Below are positions 33,615 to 42,323 of a DNA stretch of 64,000 nt, one piece after another. Positions within the stretch are counted from its first letter, which is position 1. Each line of letters begins with the position of its first letter. The position numbers and the translations under genes are program-made. The stretch is from an uncultured Clostridium sp. (GTDB lineage Bacteria; Bacillota; Clostridia; Lachnospirales; Lachnospiraceae), in NCBI GenBank assembly GCA_937885015.1, contig CALAAS010000050.1:103236-167235 (forward strand), given 5' to 3'. The notes under the pieces are model-generated. The model was not told the DNA's origin. It worked only from the letters and a program-made list of their open reading frames with translations, and searched no databases.

Positions 33615-34331
33615 ATGGAGTTATTTCCGGCGATTGATTTAAGAGATGGAAAGGCGGTTCGCCTGGTGCAGGGCGACTATAGCCAGATGACGGTATTCAG
33701 CGACGCCCCGGAGGCTGTGGCTATGTCTTTCAGGGAGCAGGGGGCGGCAAATCTGCATGTGGTGGATCTGGACGGAGCCAGGGATAACTCACTGGCAAAT
33801 TTTTCTACCATCCGCAGCCTGATCCGGGAGACCGGGTTGTTTGTGGAGGTAGGGGGCGGAATCCGCAGTGAGGAAGCCATCGATGCCTACCTGTCCCAGG
33901 GGGCTGGCCGTGTGATTCTCGGGACGGTGGCCATCACGGACTATCCGTTTCTGGAGCGGATGGTGGCGCGGTATGGGGAGAAGATTGCCGTTGGCGTGGA
34001 TATGAAGGACGGCTTTGTCGCAACCCATGGCTGGCTGGAGACCAGCGCAGTAAAAGGGATTGATTTTTGCCGGAGGCTGCAGGAGAGCGGCGTCAGAACG
34101 GTAATCTGCACGGATATATCAAAGGATGGCCGGATGCAGGGGACAAACCTGGAGCTTTACAGGGAGCTGGGGCAGATGAAGGAGCTGCAGATCATTGCCT
34201 CCGGCGGCATCAGCAGCCTGGAGGAGATCCGGAAACTTCGGGGAACCGTATATGGAGCGATTCTGGGAAAGGCACTTTATCTGGGAGCCATTGACCTGGC
34301 GGAGGCTCTTTTTGCCGCCGGACAGGAGTGA
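33615..34331 (+). CDS. hisA: ProFAR isomerase HisA
   Basis: 238 residues, (beta/alpha)8 barrel. MELFPAIDLRDGKAVRL carries the first catalytic Asp, VEVGGGIRS the phosphate-binding turn and ICTDISKDGRMQGTNLELY the second Asp; IIASGGISSLEEIR closes the site. Isomerises ProFAR to PRFAR. Confidence 0.94.
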   Translation: MELFPAIDLRDGKAVRLVQGDYSQMTVFSDAPEAVAMSFREQGAANLHVVDLDGARDNSLANFSTIRSLIRETGLFVEVGGGIRSEEAIDAYLSQGAGRVILGTVAITDYPFLERMVARYGEKIAVGVDMKDGFVATHGWLETSAVKGIDFCRRLQESGVRTVICTDISKDGRMQGTNLELYRELGQMKELQIIASGGISSLEEIRKLRGTVYGAILGKALYLGAIDLAEALFAAGQE

Positions 34332-34346
34332 TACAGGGGAGGAAGT

Positions 34347-35102
34347 ATGATTACAAAACGGATTATTCCCTGCCTGGATGTAAAAAACGGGCGGGTCGTA
34401 AAGGGTGTTAATTTTGAGGGAATCCAGGATGTGGCGGATCCTGTGGAGATGGCGGAGTTTTACAATAAAAGCGGTGCGGATGAGCTGGTATTTTATGATA
34501 TTACGGCCAGCATAGAGGGGCGTCGGATTTTTACGGATATCCTGACGGAGGCGGCAAGGCGGGTGTTTATCCCTCTGACGGTCGGAGGCGGAATCAGCAG
34601 CCTGGAGGATTTTGACCGGGTGCTGAAGTGCGGTGCGGATAAGGTCAGCGTCAACAGCGGCGCAATTCGCAATCCGGAGCTGATCGGACAGGCGGCCCGG
34701 AAATACGGAAATCAGTGCGTGGTTTTGTCGATGGATGTGAAGCGGGTGGACGGCCAGTTCCACGTCTTCAGGAACGGAGGCCAGACGGATACGGGGATCG
34801 ACGCGATCCAGTGGGCGGAAGACGGCGTACGCCGCGGGGCCGGAGAGCTGGTCATCAACAGCATTGACACAGACGGCGTGAAAAAGGGCTTTGACATTGA
34901 AATGCTGCTGGCCATTGCAGACCGGGTGGATGTGCCGATTATTGCCTCTGGCGGCGCCGGAAAAAAGGAAGATTTTCTGGAATTGTTCGCCTATCCGCAG
35001 ATTGACGCCGGGTTGGCTGCCAGTATTTTCCACCGGAAAGAGGTCAATATCGCGGAGCTGAAAGAATATCTGAGTAAAAACGGCGTGGAAATGCGCCGCT
35101 GA
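34347..35102 (+). CDS. hisF: Imidazole glycerol phosphate synthase subunit HisF
   Basis: 251 residues. RIIPCLDVKNGRVVKGVNF has the catalytic Asp of the cyclase, LTVGGGISSLEDF and KVSVNSGA the phosphate sites, and LVINSIDTDGVKKGFDIEML the second Asp. Partner of HisH; starts 16 bases after hisA. Confidence 0.95.
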   Translation: MITKRIIPCLDVKNGRVVKGVNFEGIQDVADPVEMAEFYNKSGADELVFYDITASIEGRRIFTDILTEAARRVFIPLTVGGGISSLEDFDRVLKCGADKVSVNSGAIRNPELIGQAARKYGNQCVVLSMDVKRVDGQFHVFRNGGQTDTGIDAIQWAEDGVRRGAGELVINSIDTDGVKKGFDIEMLLAIADRVDVPIIASGGAGKKEDFLELFAYPQIDAGLAASIFHRKEVNIAELKEYLSKNGVEMRR

Positions 35103-35191
35103 GAAAGAGCTGGAAGAGGGCGGTTGATAGAGACGGGAAAGACAGATAAAACAGGAAAACCGCCTGACTGAATGCAGAAAGGAACCAGAGA

Positions 35192-35869
35192 ATGGAGAAT
35201 GCAGAGACAGCCAGAGATGGCATGCTTGAGCTTGAGAAACTGAAATTTAATGAAAAGGGCCTGATTCCGGCCATTGTGCAGGATCATTTCAGCAAAAAGG
35301 TTCTGATGATGGCGTGGATGAACCGGGAGAGCCTGGAAATCAGCATGCGGGAAAAGAGAACGTGTTTTTACAGCCGCAGCCGCCAGGAGCTGTGGAGAAA
35401 AGGGGAGACCAGCGGAAACTGCCAGCACATTGCCAGCATTTATGCAGATTGTGACTGTGATACCCTGATCGTGGAGGTCATCAAAGACGGCCCGGCCTGC
35501 CACACCGGCGCCGAGAGCTGTTTTTTTCAGCCGATATATGAAAATCCCGAGATTACGCCTTTTTCTTATGAGGGCCTTTATGAAATGATAGAAGGGCGCA
35601 AAACGTCCCCCAAGGAGGGCAGCTACACCACCTACCTGTTTGAAAAGGGACTGGATAAGATCCTGAAAAAGGTGGGAGAGGAATGTACGGAAGTAATCAT
35701 TGCTGCCGCGAAGAAGGATAAGGCAGAGACTGTTTATGAGACGGCAGACCTCTGTTACCATATGATGGTTATGATGGCGGAGGCCGGGATTTCCGTGGAA
35801 GATGTGACGAGAGAGCTGGCGAAGCGCCACGTGGTGGATCACAAGGTTAAGCAGGAATATATGAAATAG
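35192..35869 (+). CDS. hisIE: Bifunctional HisIE (PRA-CH / PRA-PH)
   Basis: 225 residues. The N-terminal cyclohydrolase has MMAWMNRESLEIS, YSRSRQELWRKGETSGN and DCDCDTLIVEV (Zn and Mg ligands), with HTGAESCFF. From about residue 125 the pyrophosphohydrolase has KKVGEECTEVIIAAAKKDK and ETADLCYHMMVMM. It performs steps two and three. It is the last gene of the operon; hisD is not present. Confidence 0.94.
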   Translation: MENAETARDGMLELEKLKFNEKGLIPAIVQDHFSKKVLMMAWMNRESLEISMREKRTCFYSRSRQELWRKGETSGNCQHIASIYADCDCDTLIVEVIKDGPACHTGAESCFFQPIYENPEITPFSYEGLYEMIEGRKTSPKEGSYTTYLFEKGLDKILKKVGEECTEVIIAAAKKDKAETVYETADLCYHMMVMMAEAGISVEDVTRELAKRHVVDHKVKQEYMK

Positions 35870-35898
35870 GGGTTGGGGAGACGGAACGGCGTTTCCCC

Positions 35899-35933
35899 CT
35901 TCGGCCGCCCTCTGTATCAGAGGGCGGCCGAAG
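35899..35933 (+). terminator. Perfect 16-bp hairpin after the his operon
   Basis: CTTCGGCCGCCCTCTG (35899-35914) and CAGAGGGCGGCCGAAG (35918-35933) are perfect complements around a TAT loop. No T tract follows, but such a stem should stop or stabilise transcripts. The core CAGAGGGCGGC recurs at about 38634, beyond the inserted accessory region, so the hairpin may once have stood next to the convergent gene at 38608. Confidence 0.65.
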
Positions 35934-36308
35934 ACTGTAGACAAAGTACAAAGTCCCGGCAAATGCTGGGTGCCCATAATACAGGAAGTAACATATTTTT
36001 TATGATTACGGCATCTGGCAGTTGAGGTTAGTAAAAAAGAGAATGAGGCTGTCCTGAAAACGTAATTCAGCGATAACCTATAAACAAGCATGCTAACTAA
36101 GCTCGCCTTTTGGCGGGACATTGGTTTCCTTTTTAAAGACAATGGAAAAGAACCTTGGTTTCCGTTATACAAGCGTGACTTACTTTTACCTGTATGAATC
36201 TGAAAAAAACTGGCCAGAATTCCGGGAACTATTAGAAATTAATAAGCAGGCAGGAGGCCCATCCACAAGGTCGTCAAGTATCGAAGGTACTTTGCCATCA
36301 TCTGCCCC
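35934..36308. other. Accessory gap without a recognisable gene
   Basis: AT-rich. A 35-codon frame from ATG 36090 (reading RDIGFLFKDNGKEPWFPLY) and an overlapping TTG frame (36121-36318) could both be decayed gene ends. Neither has a ribosome site or a recognised family. The sequence differs in base and codon use from the his operon and from the minus-strand genes after 38608. Confidence 0.4.
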
Positions 36309-36326
36309 ATGGGAATAATTGTGGAT

Positions 36327-36340
36327 ATTGTGTACACAAT
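36327..36340. promoter_or_regulatory. 14-bp perfect palindrome upstream of the short-peptide gene
   Basis: ATTGTGTACACAAT lies 23 bases before the ATG at 36363. A perfect palindrome of this size is a plausible binding site for a dimeric regulator. No regulator is encoded nearby, so the assignment is tentative. Confidence 0.35.
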
Positions 36341-36362
36341 TGATTTTAAAGAGTTGAACGAT

Positions 36363-36572
36363 ATGGCGAAGATAACCAAATTCGTTGCCAAACAAATTGG
36401 GGCAGGTGGCGCAGGTGTAGCAACAGCGGCACTTATAGCCCAGATTATTTTTTCTGCATTCCAAGCAGGCGGCGTCAATTATGCCAGAGTCACAGTATCG
36501 TATACATATGGCTATACTAATGATGGTGTATTGGGTTGGACACCCGGCTATACAAAATATGAATATTGGTAA
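36363..36572 (+). CDS. Unrecognised short hydrophobic Gly/Tyr-rich peptide
   Basis: 69 residues from ATG 36363 (an in-frame ATG at 36309 would give 87). After a basic N-terminus (MAKITKFVAKQ) comes a small-residue helix (IGAGGAGVATAALIAQIIFSAF), a GG site, and a Tyr/Thr/Trp-rich tail (SYTYGYTNDGVLGWTPGY). The composition recalls class II bacteriocins or other secreted peptides, and a small membrane protein gene follows 120 bases later as an immunity gene might. No known leader, transporter or processing enzyme is nearby, and I do not recognise the family. Confidence 0.4.
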   Translation: MAKITKFVAKQIGAGGAGVATAALIAQIIFSAFQAGGVNYARVTVSYTYGYTNDGVLGWTPGYTKYEYW

Positions 36573-36694
36573 TTTAGTTGACTTATACAGGATTACTCAA
36601 GTAAAATATATTGACGTGTTCATCCAGTCATTTATGGAGTATGTTCTTTAAATATTTTTTGGCCCCGCAATAAGAGAAGCCGGAAAGGGAAAAA

Positions 36695-37203
36695 ATGACT
36701 CAAAGAAAAAATATACCCGATGAAATCCGACGTGGAAGAGAAGCTGCAGTTGGTCTTTTGGTAGCTGAAATATGCCTTTGCGGAGGACGAGTGGCGTCGC
36801 TTTTTGGAATACGGGAATGGTTCGAGAGCATAGCAATTCCCCGAATAATTATCAGCGTATTAATTTTCCTTTATTATTACGATTAGGGTGTCAAAAGGGT
36901 AATTTTAGTAAAAACACGCTTTCCCACAATAAAGTGCATGGGCATGTAGGGTGAAAATAGATATTTTTTTGCTGTATTTCTCCCACTTGCTATTCTAATA
37001 AGCACAGTTTTTTGGGATTCATATTTTTCTCATGCGTCATTCCTTCTTAAAATGACCTTTTGACACCCGAATCTTATTACGTAATTAAGAAGCCAAGACT
37101 TGTAGATACGCCACAGTGGTATGTGCTTTTAAGTAAGGACAAAGTAATATGGATATTGTCAACGCTGGCTATGATTATTCTTATTACTAGCCTCGGGACA
37201 TAA
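36695..37203 (+). pseudogene. Small two-to-three-helix membrane protein gene split by a MITE
   Basis: ATG 36695 follows GGAAAGGG. The frame reads 62 codons to TAC at 36880, then enters the MITE, whose terminus supplies GAT TAG as the stop. Removing 36881-37080 (element plus one target copy) rejoins TAC to GTA at 37081 in frame and gives 40 more codons to TAA 37201. The restored protein is 102 residues with hydrophobic segments around residues 20-40 and 47-62 and at the C-terminus (VIWILSTLAMIILITSL). Function unknown; it could be the immunity partner of the upstream peptide. As it stands, a 63-residue truncated product could still be made. Confidence 0.75.
36881..37073. mobile_element. 193-bp MITE-like element with 7-bp target duplication
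   Basis: The ends are imperfect inverted repeats of about 26 bp: the left begins GATTAGGGTGTCAAAAGG, and the right end read in reverse begins GATTCGGGTGTCAAAAGG. TTATTAC stands directly before (36874-36880) and after (37074-37080). The interior has no ORF, so it must be mobilised by a transposase elsewhere. Excision restores the interrupted reading frame exactly. Confidence 0.85.
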
Positions 37204-37250
37204 ATCAAAAAGGGACTCCGAAGAGTCCGCAATCCATGGTATAATAAGAT

Positions 37251-38459
37251 ATGACTAGTAAATTAAAATACCATAAAAATTATACCGAATTCGGCGAGCG
37301 AGAGTATGAGAAAAAGGATCTTATCCTGGGACAGCCGCTATGAGGCAGTTGAAACAGTTCAGCAATCCACTGTAAAATATATGGAAGAACTGGAAGCAGA
37401 GCTTTCATCCATGCCTGGATATAAAGAACCGGAACATGTAAAAAGAGAGAAAGAGTCTTTAAAAAGTCGGATCCCAGATACAGACATATATCGTTGCATT
37501 AAACAGCGCATAGCGCAGATAGCGGGAACCACGTTTTTCCATTCGAGCATAGGATGAGATTAGTTGTCCTGATTGATATGTGGATGGTGAAAGACCAGCA
37601 TAGGCCAAGATCTGATCGGAGAATTTAGCGTAGCCATAATCGCATTGATGGCAGCTTCAATCTCATCAATCTCAGCAGACAGGACTTCGATGAGGTGGAT
37701 CGTGTGCTTCAGTTCCAGAGATTTGGCTGGCAGGACAGATCCTATTGAAGAAGCAGCCGCTTTGCGGATAGAGACTGCCATATCTTTTCCGTAGTGGCCT
37801 TTATCTTTGGCTACATCAATGCCAACATAGATCATAAAGTGATCCTCCTTAAATGTATTGATGCTGTTGCTGATCCACAGAGCTCTCTGCCGGATGTAAC
37901 CTCGTTCAACATAAACCGTCATGCGGTATCTAACTGATTAACATTGAGACAAAGAGGCTGTGGTTGGAGCCTACTCGAAACCGTCTGAGCGGTAGGAGGT
38001 ATGTAACCAATCCACAGCACCTTTAACAGCATAGCCCAACCTGTAGAAAAGGTAAAGAAAAGGCTATGACACTATAATACGAGGAGTGGATATGAATCAG
38101 AAGTAACCGTTTATGAATGCGAAGATTGTACCGGCTGTCCCTACAAAGAAAAATGCACCAAAGCAAAAGGGAATAAACGGTTATATATCTCAAAAAGTTT
38201 TCTGGAGAAGCGTCAGGAATCTTATAAAAACATCCTGAGTGAAACAGGAATCAAATACCGCATGAATCGTTCCATTCAAGTGGAAGGGGCATTTGGGGTT
38301 TTGAAAAATGATTATGAATTTTAAAGATTTTTACTTCGAGGAAGAACCAAGGTAAAACTGGAGATTCTTTTGCTTTGTATGGGTTATAACATCAATAAAC
38401 TGCATGCAAAAATCCAAAAAGAACGTACAGGAAGTTATCTTTTCCCGGTAAAAAAATAG
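37251..38459 (+). pseudogene. IS1182-family transposase, decayed and interrupted
   Basis: Three pieces of one transposase can be read. Start: ATG 37251, reading MTSKLKYHKNYTEFGE. Middle, other frame: about 37320-37475, reading SRYEAVETVQQSTVKYMEE and MPGYKEPEHV up to IPDTD. C-terminus: about 38092-38459, with CTGCPYKEKC, MNRSIQVEGAFGVLKNDYEF and LLLCMGYNINKLH. The last piece has one in-frame TAA (38322-38324), where the family has a Gln codon. Large internal parts are missing and an IS110 remnant sits between middle and end, so it is inactive. Confidence 0.8.
37485..37835 (-). pseudogene. IS110-family transposase remnant inserted in the IS1182 copy
   Basis: On the minus strand ATG 37835 (after AAGGAGG) reads MIYVGIDVAKDK, the DEDD-type N-terminus. 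It jumps by deletion to HYGKDMAVSIRKAAASSIGS and LSAEIDEIEAAINAIMATLN, then after a second deletion and frame change to LAYAGLSPSTYQSGQ and KRGSRYLRYALFNA, the Transposase_20 C-terminus. About 350 bases remain of an expected 1.2 kb. The flank to about 38050 is probably the rest of the element. Confidence 0.75.
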
Positions 38460-38500
38460 CCTAAATAGCAAAAAAAATAGAGGCTTATTTAAAGTACGCC

Positions 38501-38602
38501 AAAAATCCGGAAGAATCTCCAAAAGAATTCTCTCCGGATTTTTCTATGTATAGAGCGAGGGCATCGCTCAATCATCTAAATTGATGATTTTGCGACGCCC
38601 TC
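38501..38602. repeat. Two hairpins at the IS1182 right end / 3' end of the minus-strand gene
   Basis: AAAAATCCGGA (38501-38511) pairs with TCCGGATTTTT (38533-38543), giving T and A tracts on both sides and a possible bidirectional terminator. A second inverted repeat (38557-38602) begins GAGGGCATCGC and ends GCGACGCCCTC, resembling IS1182-type termini. No matching left terminus was found near 37204. Confidence 0.55.
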
Positions 38603-38607
38603 TTTGT

Positions 38608-39729
38608 CTAACAGTCTGAGCCGCTCTCTACATCAGAGGGCGGCATCAGTTTTGCCAGATCCTCTGCCAACCGTCCCAGGTCACGTTCTACAACCTCATA
38701 AACCAGAATGTCCGGCGGATTGTCTTTCAGGAATTGGAAATCAAAGGCCTGCCAGTGGTAGAAGTCGGTATGGCGGAAGTAGTTCGGGAGGCCGGCCAGA
38801 AGAGCGGCTCCGAAGGAGTCGCGGTATATGGCGATCCGGCGGCTGTCGGGGGATCCCTGGTTGGTAATATGAACGATATTTCCGTCGCCGGCGGCATCTT
38901 CAAACTGTACCTTAGGATCCCCGCCCGGACGGTGCACCACCGCCGCCGTTTCCTGGGCCAGAGCGTCCGGAAGGTGAAACTGGTTGGCCAGATCCCCGGC
39001 CTCCCGAGGGACGTATTCAATGGTGACCTCTGTGATGGGGGTGGGCGTTCCGCCAGCTGTTTCAATCAGAAGCTGGGAAACGGCAAACCCGGCGGCATCG
39101 TTCCAGTGAGTATCGGTTTTGAAGTACCACTGGTAATCCCGGTTTTCCTTTAAAAATGGATAGGGGTCTGCAATGGAAACGGTGGTATGTTCCCGGAGCC
39201 AGTCCAGGAGCTCCTGCCGCCTGGTGGGGCCTTCCGGGGCCTTAAAGCCGTAGGGCAGATATTCGCTGTAGACGCCCTCTTTGTTGGGGGCAGCAAGGAA
39301 AATCAGCTGTGTTCCCTGCCTTGCCCAATAGTCACTGACGGCCTGGAACTGCTGTCCCAGCTGTGTAAGCTCTTCTTTGGAAAAGCGGTTTATTCCCAGA
39401 AAGTCTTCTACGGAATTTCCGGCAGAATAGAAATACCAGCCATCTTTTCCGGTAATGACGTCGGATGAATCGGCATGGCCGAACAGTTGGAGATTCAGGG
39501 TGGCATTCAGGGTCAGAAAGCGGTTTCGAAACGCTGCGTGATCGTTGATCCAGCTTTCTACCGAGGCGGGGAAAGCGTCCGCTGTATCCAGGGAGAACTT
39601 CGGAAATGAGGCCAACGTGCGGTTTTCCGCCGTTTTAAGGTCTGCCTCTGTCCGGAAAAATGGAAAGAGCAGATTGGGGCCAAGGATGCCCAGGAAAAAG
39701 ACTGCAATCATCAAATGTGTTCGTTTCAT
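38608..39729 (-). CDS. AlgX/AlgJ-like SGNH-domain protein (DHHW type)
   Basis: 373 residues with an N-terminal membrane anchor or signal (MIAVFFLGILGPNLLFPFF). It carries the AlgX/AlgJ signatures: GKDGWYFYSAG near residue 95, DTHWN at 206-210 (catalytic Asp-His region) and YRDSFG at 302-307 (Ser nucleophile block). Such proteins are extracytoplasmic O-acetyl transfer or esterase partners of MBOAT acyltransferases in polysaccharide modification. No MBOAT gene is in the window. It is encoded downstream of, and on the same strand as, the two-component system, so it may belong to its regulon. Confidence 0.8.
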   Translation of the reverse strand: MKRTHLMIAVFFLGILGPNLLFPFFRTEADLKTAENRTLASFPKFSLDTADAFPASVESWINDHAAFRNRFLTLNATLNLQLFGHADSSDVITGKDGWYFYSAGNSVEDFLGINRFSKEELTQLGQQFQAVSDYWARQGTQLIFLAAPNKEGVYSEYLPYGFKAPEGPTRRQELLDWLREHTTVSIADPYPFLKENRDYQWYFKTDTHWNDAAGFAVSQLLIETAGGTPTPITEVTIEYVPREAGDLANQFHLPDALAQETAAVVHRPGGDPKVQFEDAAGDGNIVHITNQGSPDSRRIAIYRDSFGAALLAGLPNYFRHTDFYHWQAFDFQFLKDNPPDILVYEVVERDLGRLAEDLAKLMPPSDVESGSDC

Positions 39730-39785
39730 ACTTCATGGGGACAGGATTCGTCCCGGATCCTTTCATTCATTTTGACACGGTTTCC

Positions 39786-42275
39786 CTATGTGGCGTCGGC
39801 TCCTGTCTTTGCCTCTGCGGCCGTTTCCGGTGCTGCCTGCCCCTCCTTTTCCGGCGCTGCAATTTCAGCTGGATCCACTGCCGGCTCCGTTTCCGGAGAC
39901 GCCTTCTTTTGCTGAATCTGGAAGGTCAGCTGCACTTTGAAGAGATCGCCGTCAATGTAGAGGTTAAAATCCCCGTGCTGCAGGGTGGTGAGATCCTTGG
40001 CGATGGCAAGGCCAAGGCCGCTGCCTTCGGTGGTGCGGGCCACATCACCGCGGACAAAACGCTCGGTCAGATCTTCGCCCCGGATGTTCAGCGGATTGGC
40101 GGAGATGTTTTTAATTGTAAACTGGACTTGATCTGGTTTGGCGCCTTCCTCTGCAAATGGGGAACGGATTTTTTCGATGTCAACATAAATCCGGCTGCCC
40201 TCCAGTGCGTACTTACAGGCGTTATTATACAGGTTTTCCAGCACGCGCCACAGCCTGCGGCCGTCGGCCCGTATGATGACAGGCTCATCGGGAGCTGTCA
40301 TGATCAGGTTCAGGCGGCGGTTTTCGAATTTTTCTTCAAATTCTCCATTAGTCTGGTATGCCATTTCGATCAGGTCAATATCGCTAAACTCCAGCTTCAT
40401 GTTGCCGGAACTGGCTTTGGAGGCTTCCACCAGATCTTCAATCAGTGTTTTCAGACGCATGGATTTCTGGTCAAGCACATCCAGATACATGAGGATCTTC
40501 GGATCCTGAATATTTTCCCGCTTAATCAGGTTGACGTAATTGATAATAGAAGTCAGGGGCGTCTTGATGTCATGGGATACATTGGTAATCAGATCCGTTT
40601 TGAGACGCTCGCTTTTCATTTTTTCCTGCAGAGCCATTTCAAGGCCGGCACTGATGTTGTTGATGCCTTCTGCAAGAGCCAGTTCCGGTCCGTCAAAGTC
40701 CTGAAGAGCCAGTTGATAGCTGGTTTCGCCGGCGCTGAGCCGATCCAGAGCGTCCCGGATCAATTCCTGCTCCGAGGCTCTGCGGAAGAGCAGGTAAAAA
40801 ATCCAGAGATTAAACAAAAGGCAGGTCAGGACATCCAGAGCTGTCAGTACATAAATAGCCATAAGACTGGTGTATAAATGATCCCAGATGAACCAGGCCA
40901 GGCTAATCAGAATGGAATTTACCAGAAGATAGCCGATGAAGCAAGCAATGAGGCGTCTGGTAAAATTCTGATGAGTAAACAGGTGGGCCAGCCGTGTTTT
41001 CCAGCGGTATAGGAAGCTGCCAGTCCAGATTGTTCCGGCGCGGTAACGGCGGAGCAGGCTGAAAAACAGGAGAAGAGAGCACAGGTACAGGACAGCTGCA
41101 TAGAGACAGCGCTCGGCAAAATCCCAGATATCTTCTGGAAGAATCAGGTGGGCCAGCCGGACCAGAACCAGGCGGCAGAGCCACAGAGAGAATACGGTCA
41201 GCAGGGAAAACAGAAAAATGCCGGTTTCCGTACTGGTGGTATCAAAGCCACACAGATGAACCGCGGAATCTGTGTGAGAGTGCCGGCCGGATATGGTCAG
41301 CAGGAATAACAGTGTAGCGAGAGACACAATGCCGCCGAATGCCAGAAGGCCAAATCCGATCATATAGCTGTGCTGCATCCGCAGGTAGGCGCTGTGATTC
41401 TGGGCATACAGATCATTAACCGGGTAAGTGGTGTCCACGCCGGCCAGCAGGTAATAGCTGTTTTCGCCGTAAGGGTTGCCGGAGGCCAGGGCGGAGATGG
41501 TACTCAGCGGGATGGTCTTCAGATTGGTGTCATAAAAGATGGAGTTGCCGGGTAAATAGGCATATTTACCGTAGGTCCGCACGGATTCTGGAGTAAGGCT
41601 GTCCAGGTTGGTGAAGACAGTGGTTTCCACATCTTCCATATCTTCTGCGTTTTCCGTATTCTCCATATCGGCATCTGAGTAGAAGATTTTGAAATGGAGA
41701 TTGGAGGGATTTGCCACAAACCGGTTATAGGCGGTGTAGTAGTGGTGCAGGATGTCCATGATTTCCAGCGCTACATCCTCCAGGGAGCTTCGTCGCGTCC
41801 CGGGGGTAATATAGGTGCTGATTTTTTTCGGCTCGCTGGCAGACCAGTCCACGTATCCCTCCCGGGAACGAAAACCAGGCTCTGGTTCTGAGATTTTTGT
41901 GCATGAAAAATCTTCATCCAGTCGGTATCCCATGGACTGCAGGTAGGAAATAAGTTCTGCCAGGGAAAAGTCCTCGGTTTCATTCGGGCCGAATGTCATG
42001 CGAAGGACACGCCTGGACACGTCAATCGACTCGCCGCTGGAAAATACGCCGTCATACTCCATATAAAGGAAGAGATCGCTCAGATCGGAGTTGAACTGCT
42101 CCGTAAATTCATCCGTATCTTCATAGGGAACGGTTCCGATCCGTGAAAGGCCTACGCCAAAATTGTCGTTGACGTACATCAGGCAGATGCCACACAGCGT
42201 CAAAGCCAGAAAAAACAGGTGCAGGGCACAGGCAATGTATTTCTGTACCCGCAGGGAAATATGGGATAATTTCAT
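39786..42275 (-). CDS. Multi-spanning sensor histidine kinase
   Basis: 829 residues from ATG at 42275, with GTGAGG upstream; a GTG at 42287 is possible. A first helix (about residues 10-35) is followed by a 250-residue extracytoplasmic sensor and about five more helices. HAMP-like (ALDRLSAGETSYQL), HisKA (NVSHDIKTPLTSIINYV, phosphorylated His) and HATPase (NLYNNACKYA, EGSGLGLAIAKDL) follow. The C-terminus is an unusual Pro/Glu/Ala-rich tail of about 45 residues. The kinase core resembles the VanS-type family of Firmicutes. The signal is unknown. It forms a pair with the regulator encoded just upstream. Confidence 0.87.
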   Translation of the reverse strand: MKLSHISLRVQKYIACALHLFFLALTLCGICLMYVNDNFGVGLSRIGTVPYEDTDEFTEQFNSDLSDLFLYMEYDGVFSSGESIDVSRRVLRMTFGPNETEDFSLAELISYLQSMGYRLDEDFSCTKISEPEPGFRSREGYVDWSASEPKKISTYITPGTRRSSLEDVALEIMDILHHYYTAYNRFVANPSNLHFKIFYSDADMENTENAEDMEDVETTVFTNLDSLTPESVRTYGKYAYLPGNSIFYDTNLKTIPLSTISALASGNPYGENSYYLLAGVDTTYPVNDLYAQNHSAYLRMQHSYMIGFGLLAFGGIVSLATLLFLLTISGRHSHTDSAVHLCGFDTTSTETGIFLFSLLTVFSLWLCRLVLVRLAHLILPEDIWDFAERCLYAAVLYLCSLLLFFSLLRRYRAGTIWTGSFLYRWKTRLAHLFTHQNFTRRLIACFIGYLLVNSILISLAWFIWDHLYTSLMAIYVLTALDVLTCLLFNLWIFYLLFRRASEQELIRDALDRLSAGETSYQLALQDFDGPELALAEGINNISAGLEMALQEKMKSERLKTDLITNVSHDIKTPLTSIINYVNLIKRENIQDPKILMYLDVLDQKSMRLKTLIEDLVEASKASSGNMKLEFSDIDLIEMAYQTNGEFEEKFENRRLNLIMTAPDEPVIIRADGRRLWRVLENLYNNACKYALEGSRIYVDIEKIRSPFAEEGAKPDQVQFTIKNISANPLNIRGEDLTERFVRGDVARTTEGSGLGLAIAKDLTTLQHGDFNLYIDGDLFKVQLTFQIQQKKASPETEPAVDPAEIAAPEKEGQAAPETAAEAKTGADAT

Positions 42276-42323
42276 GGAAAACCTCACTTAAAAGTGTATG
42301 GCAGCAGAGATTGGAAAGAAATC

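Noticed and set aside
36121..36318. 65-codon plus-strand ORF
   Set aside because: TTG start without a ribosome site, low complexity at the end and no family recognised; kept only as a possible remnant.
37306..37557. 83-codon ORF as an independent gene
   Set aside because: Its first two thirds are a middle piece of an IS1182 transposase and the end is antisense to an IS110 fragment.
37560..37922. 120-codon minus-strand ORF as an intact gene
   Set aside because: It contains IS110 transposase pieces with deletions; the real start is 37835 and the C-terminal part continues in another frame to about 37485.
39660..40877. 405-codon plus-strand ORF
   Set aside because: Lies opposite the histidine kinase, whose HisKA and HATPase motifs are certain.
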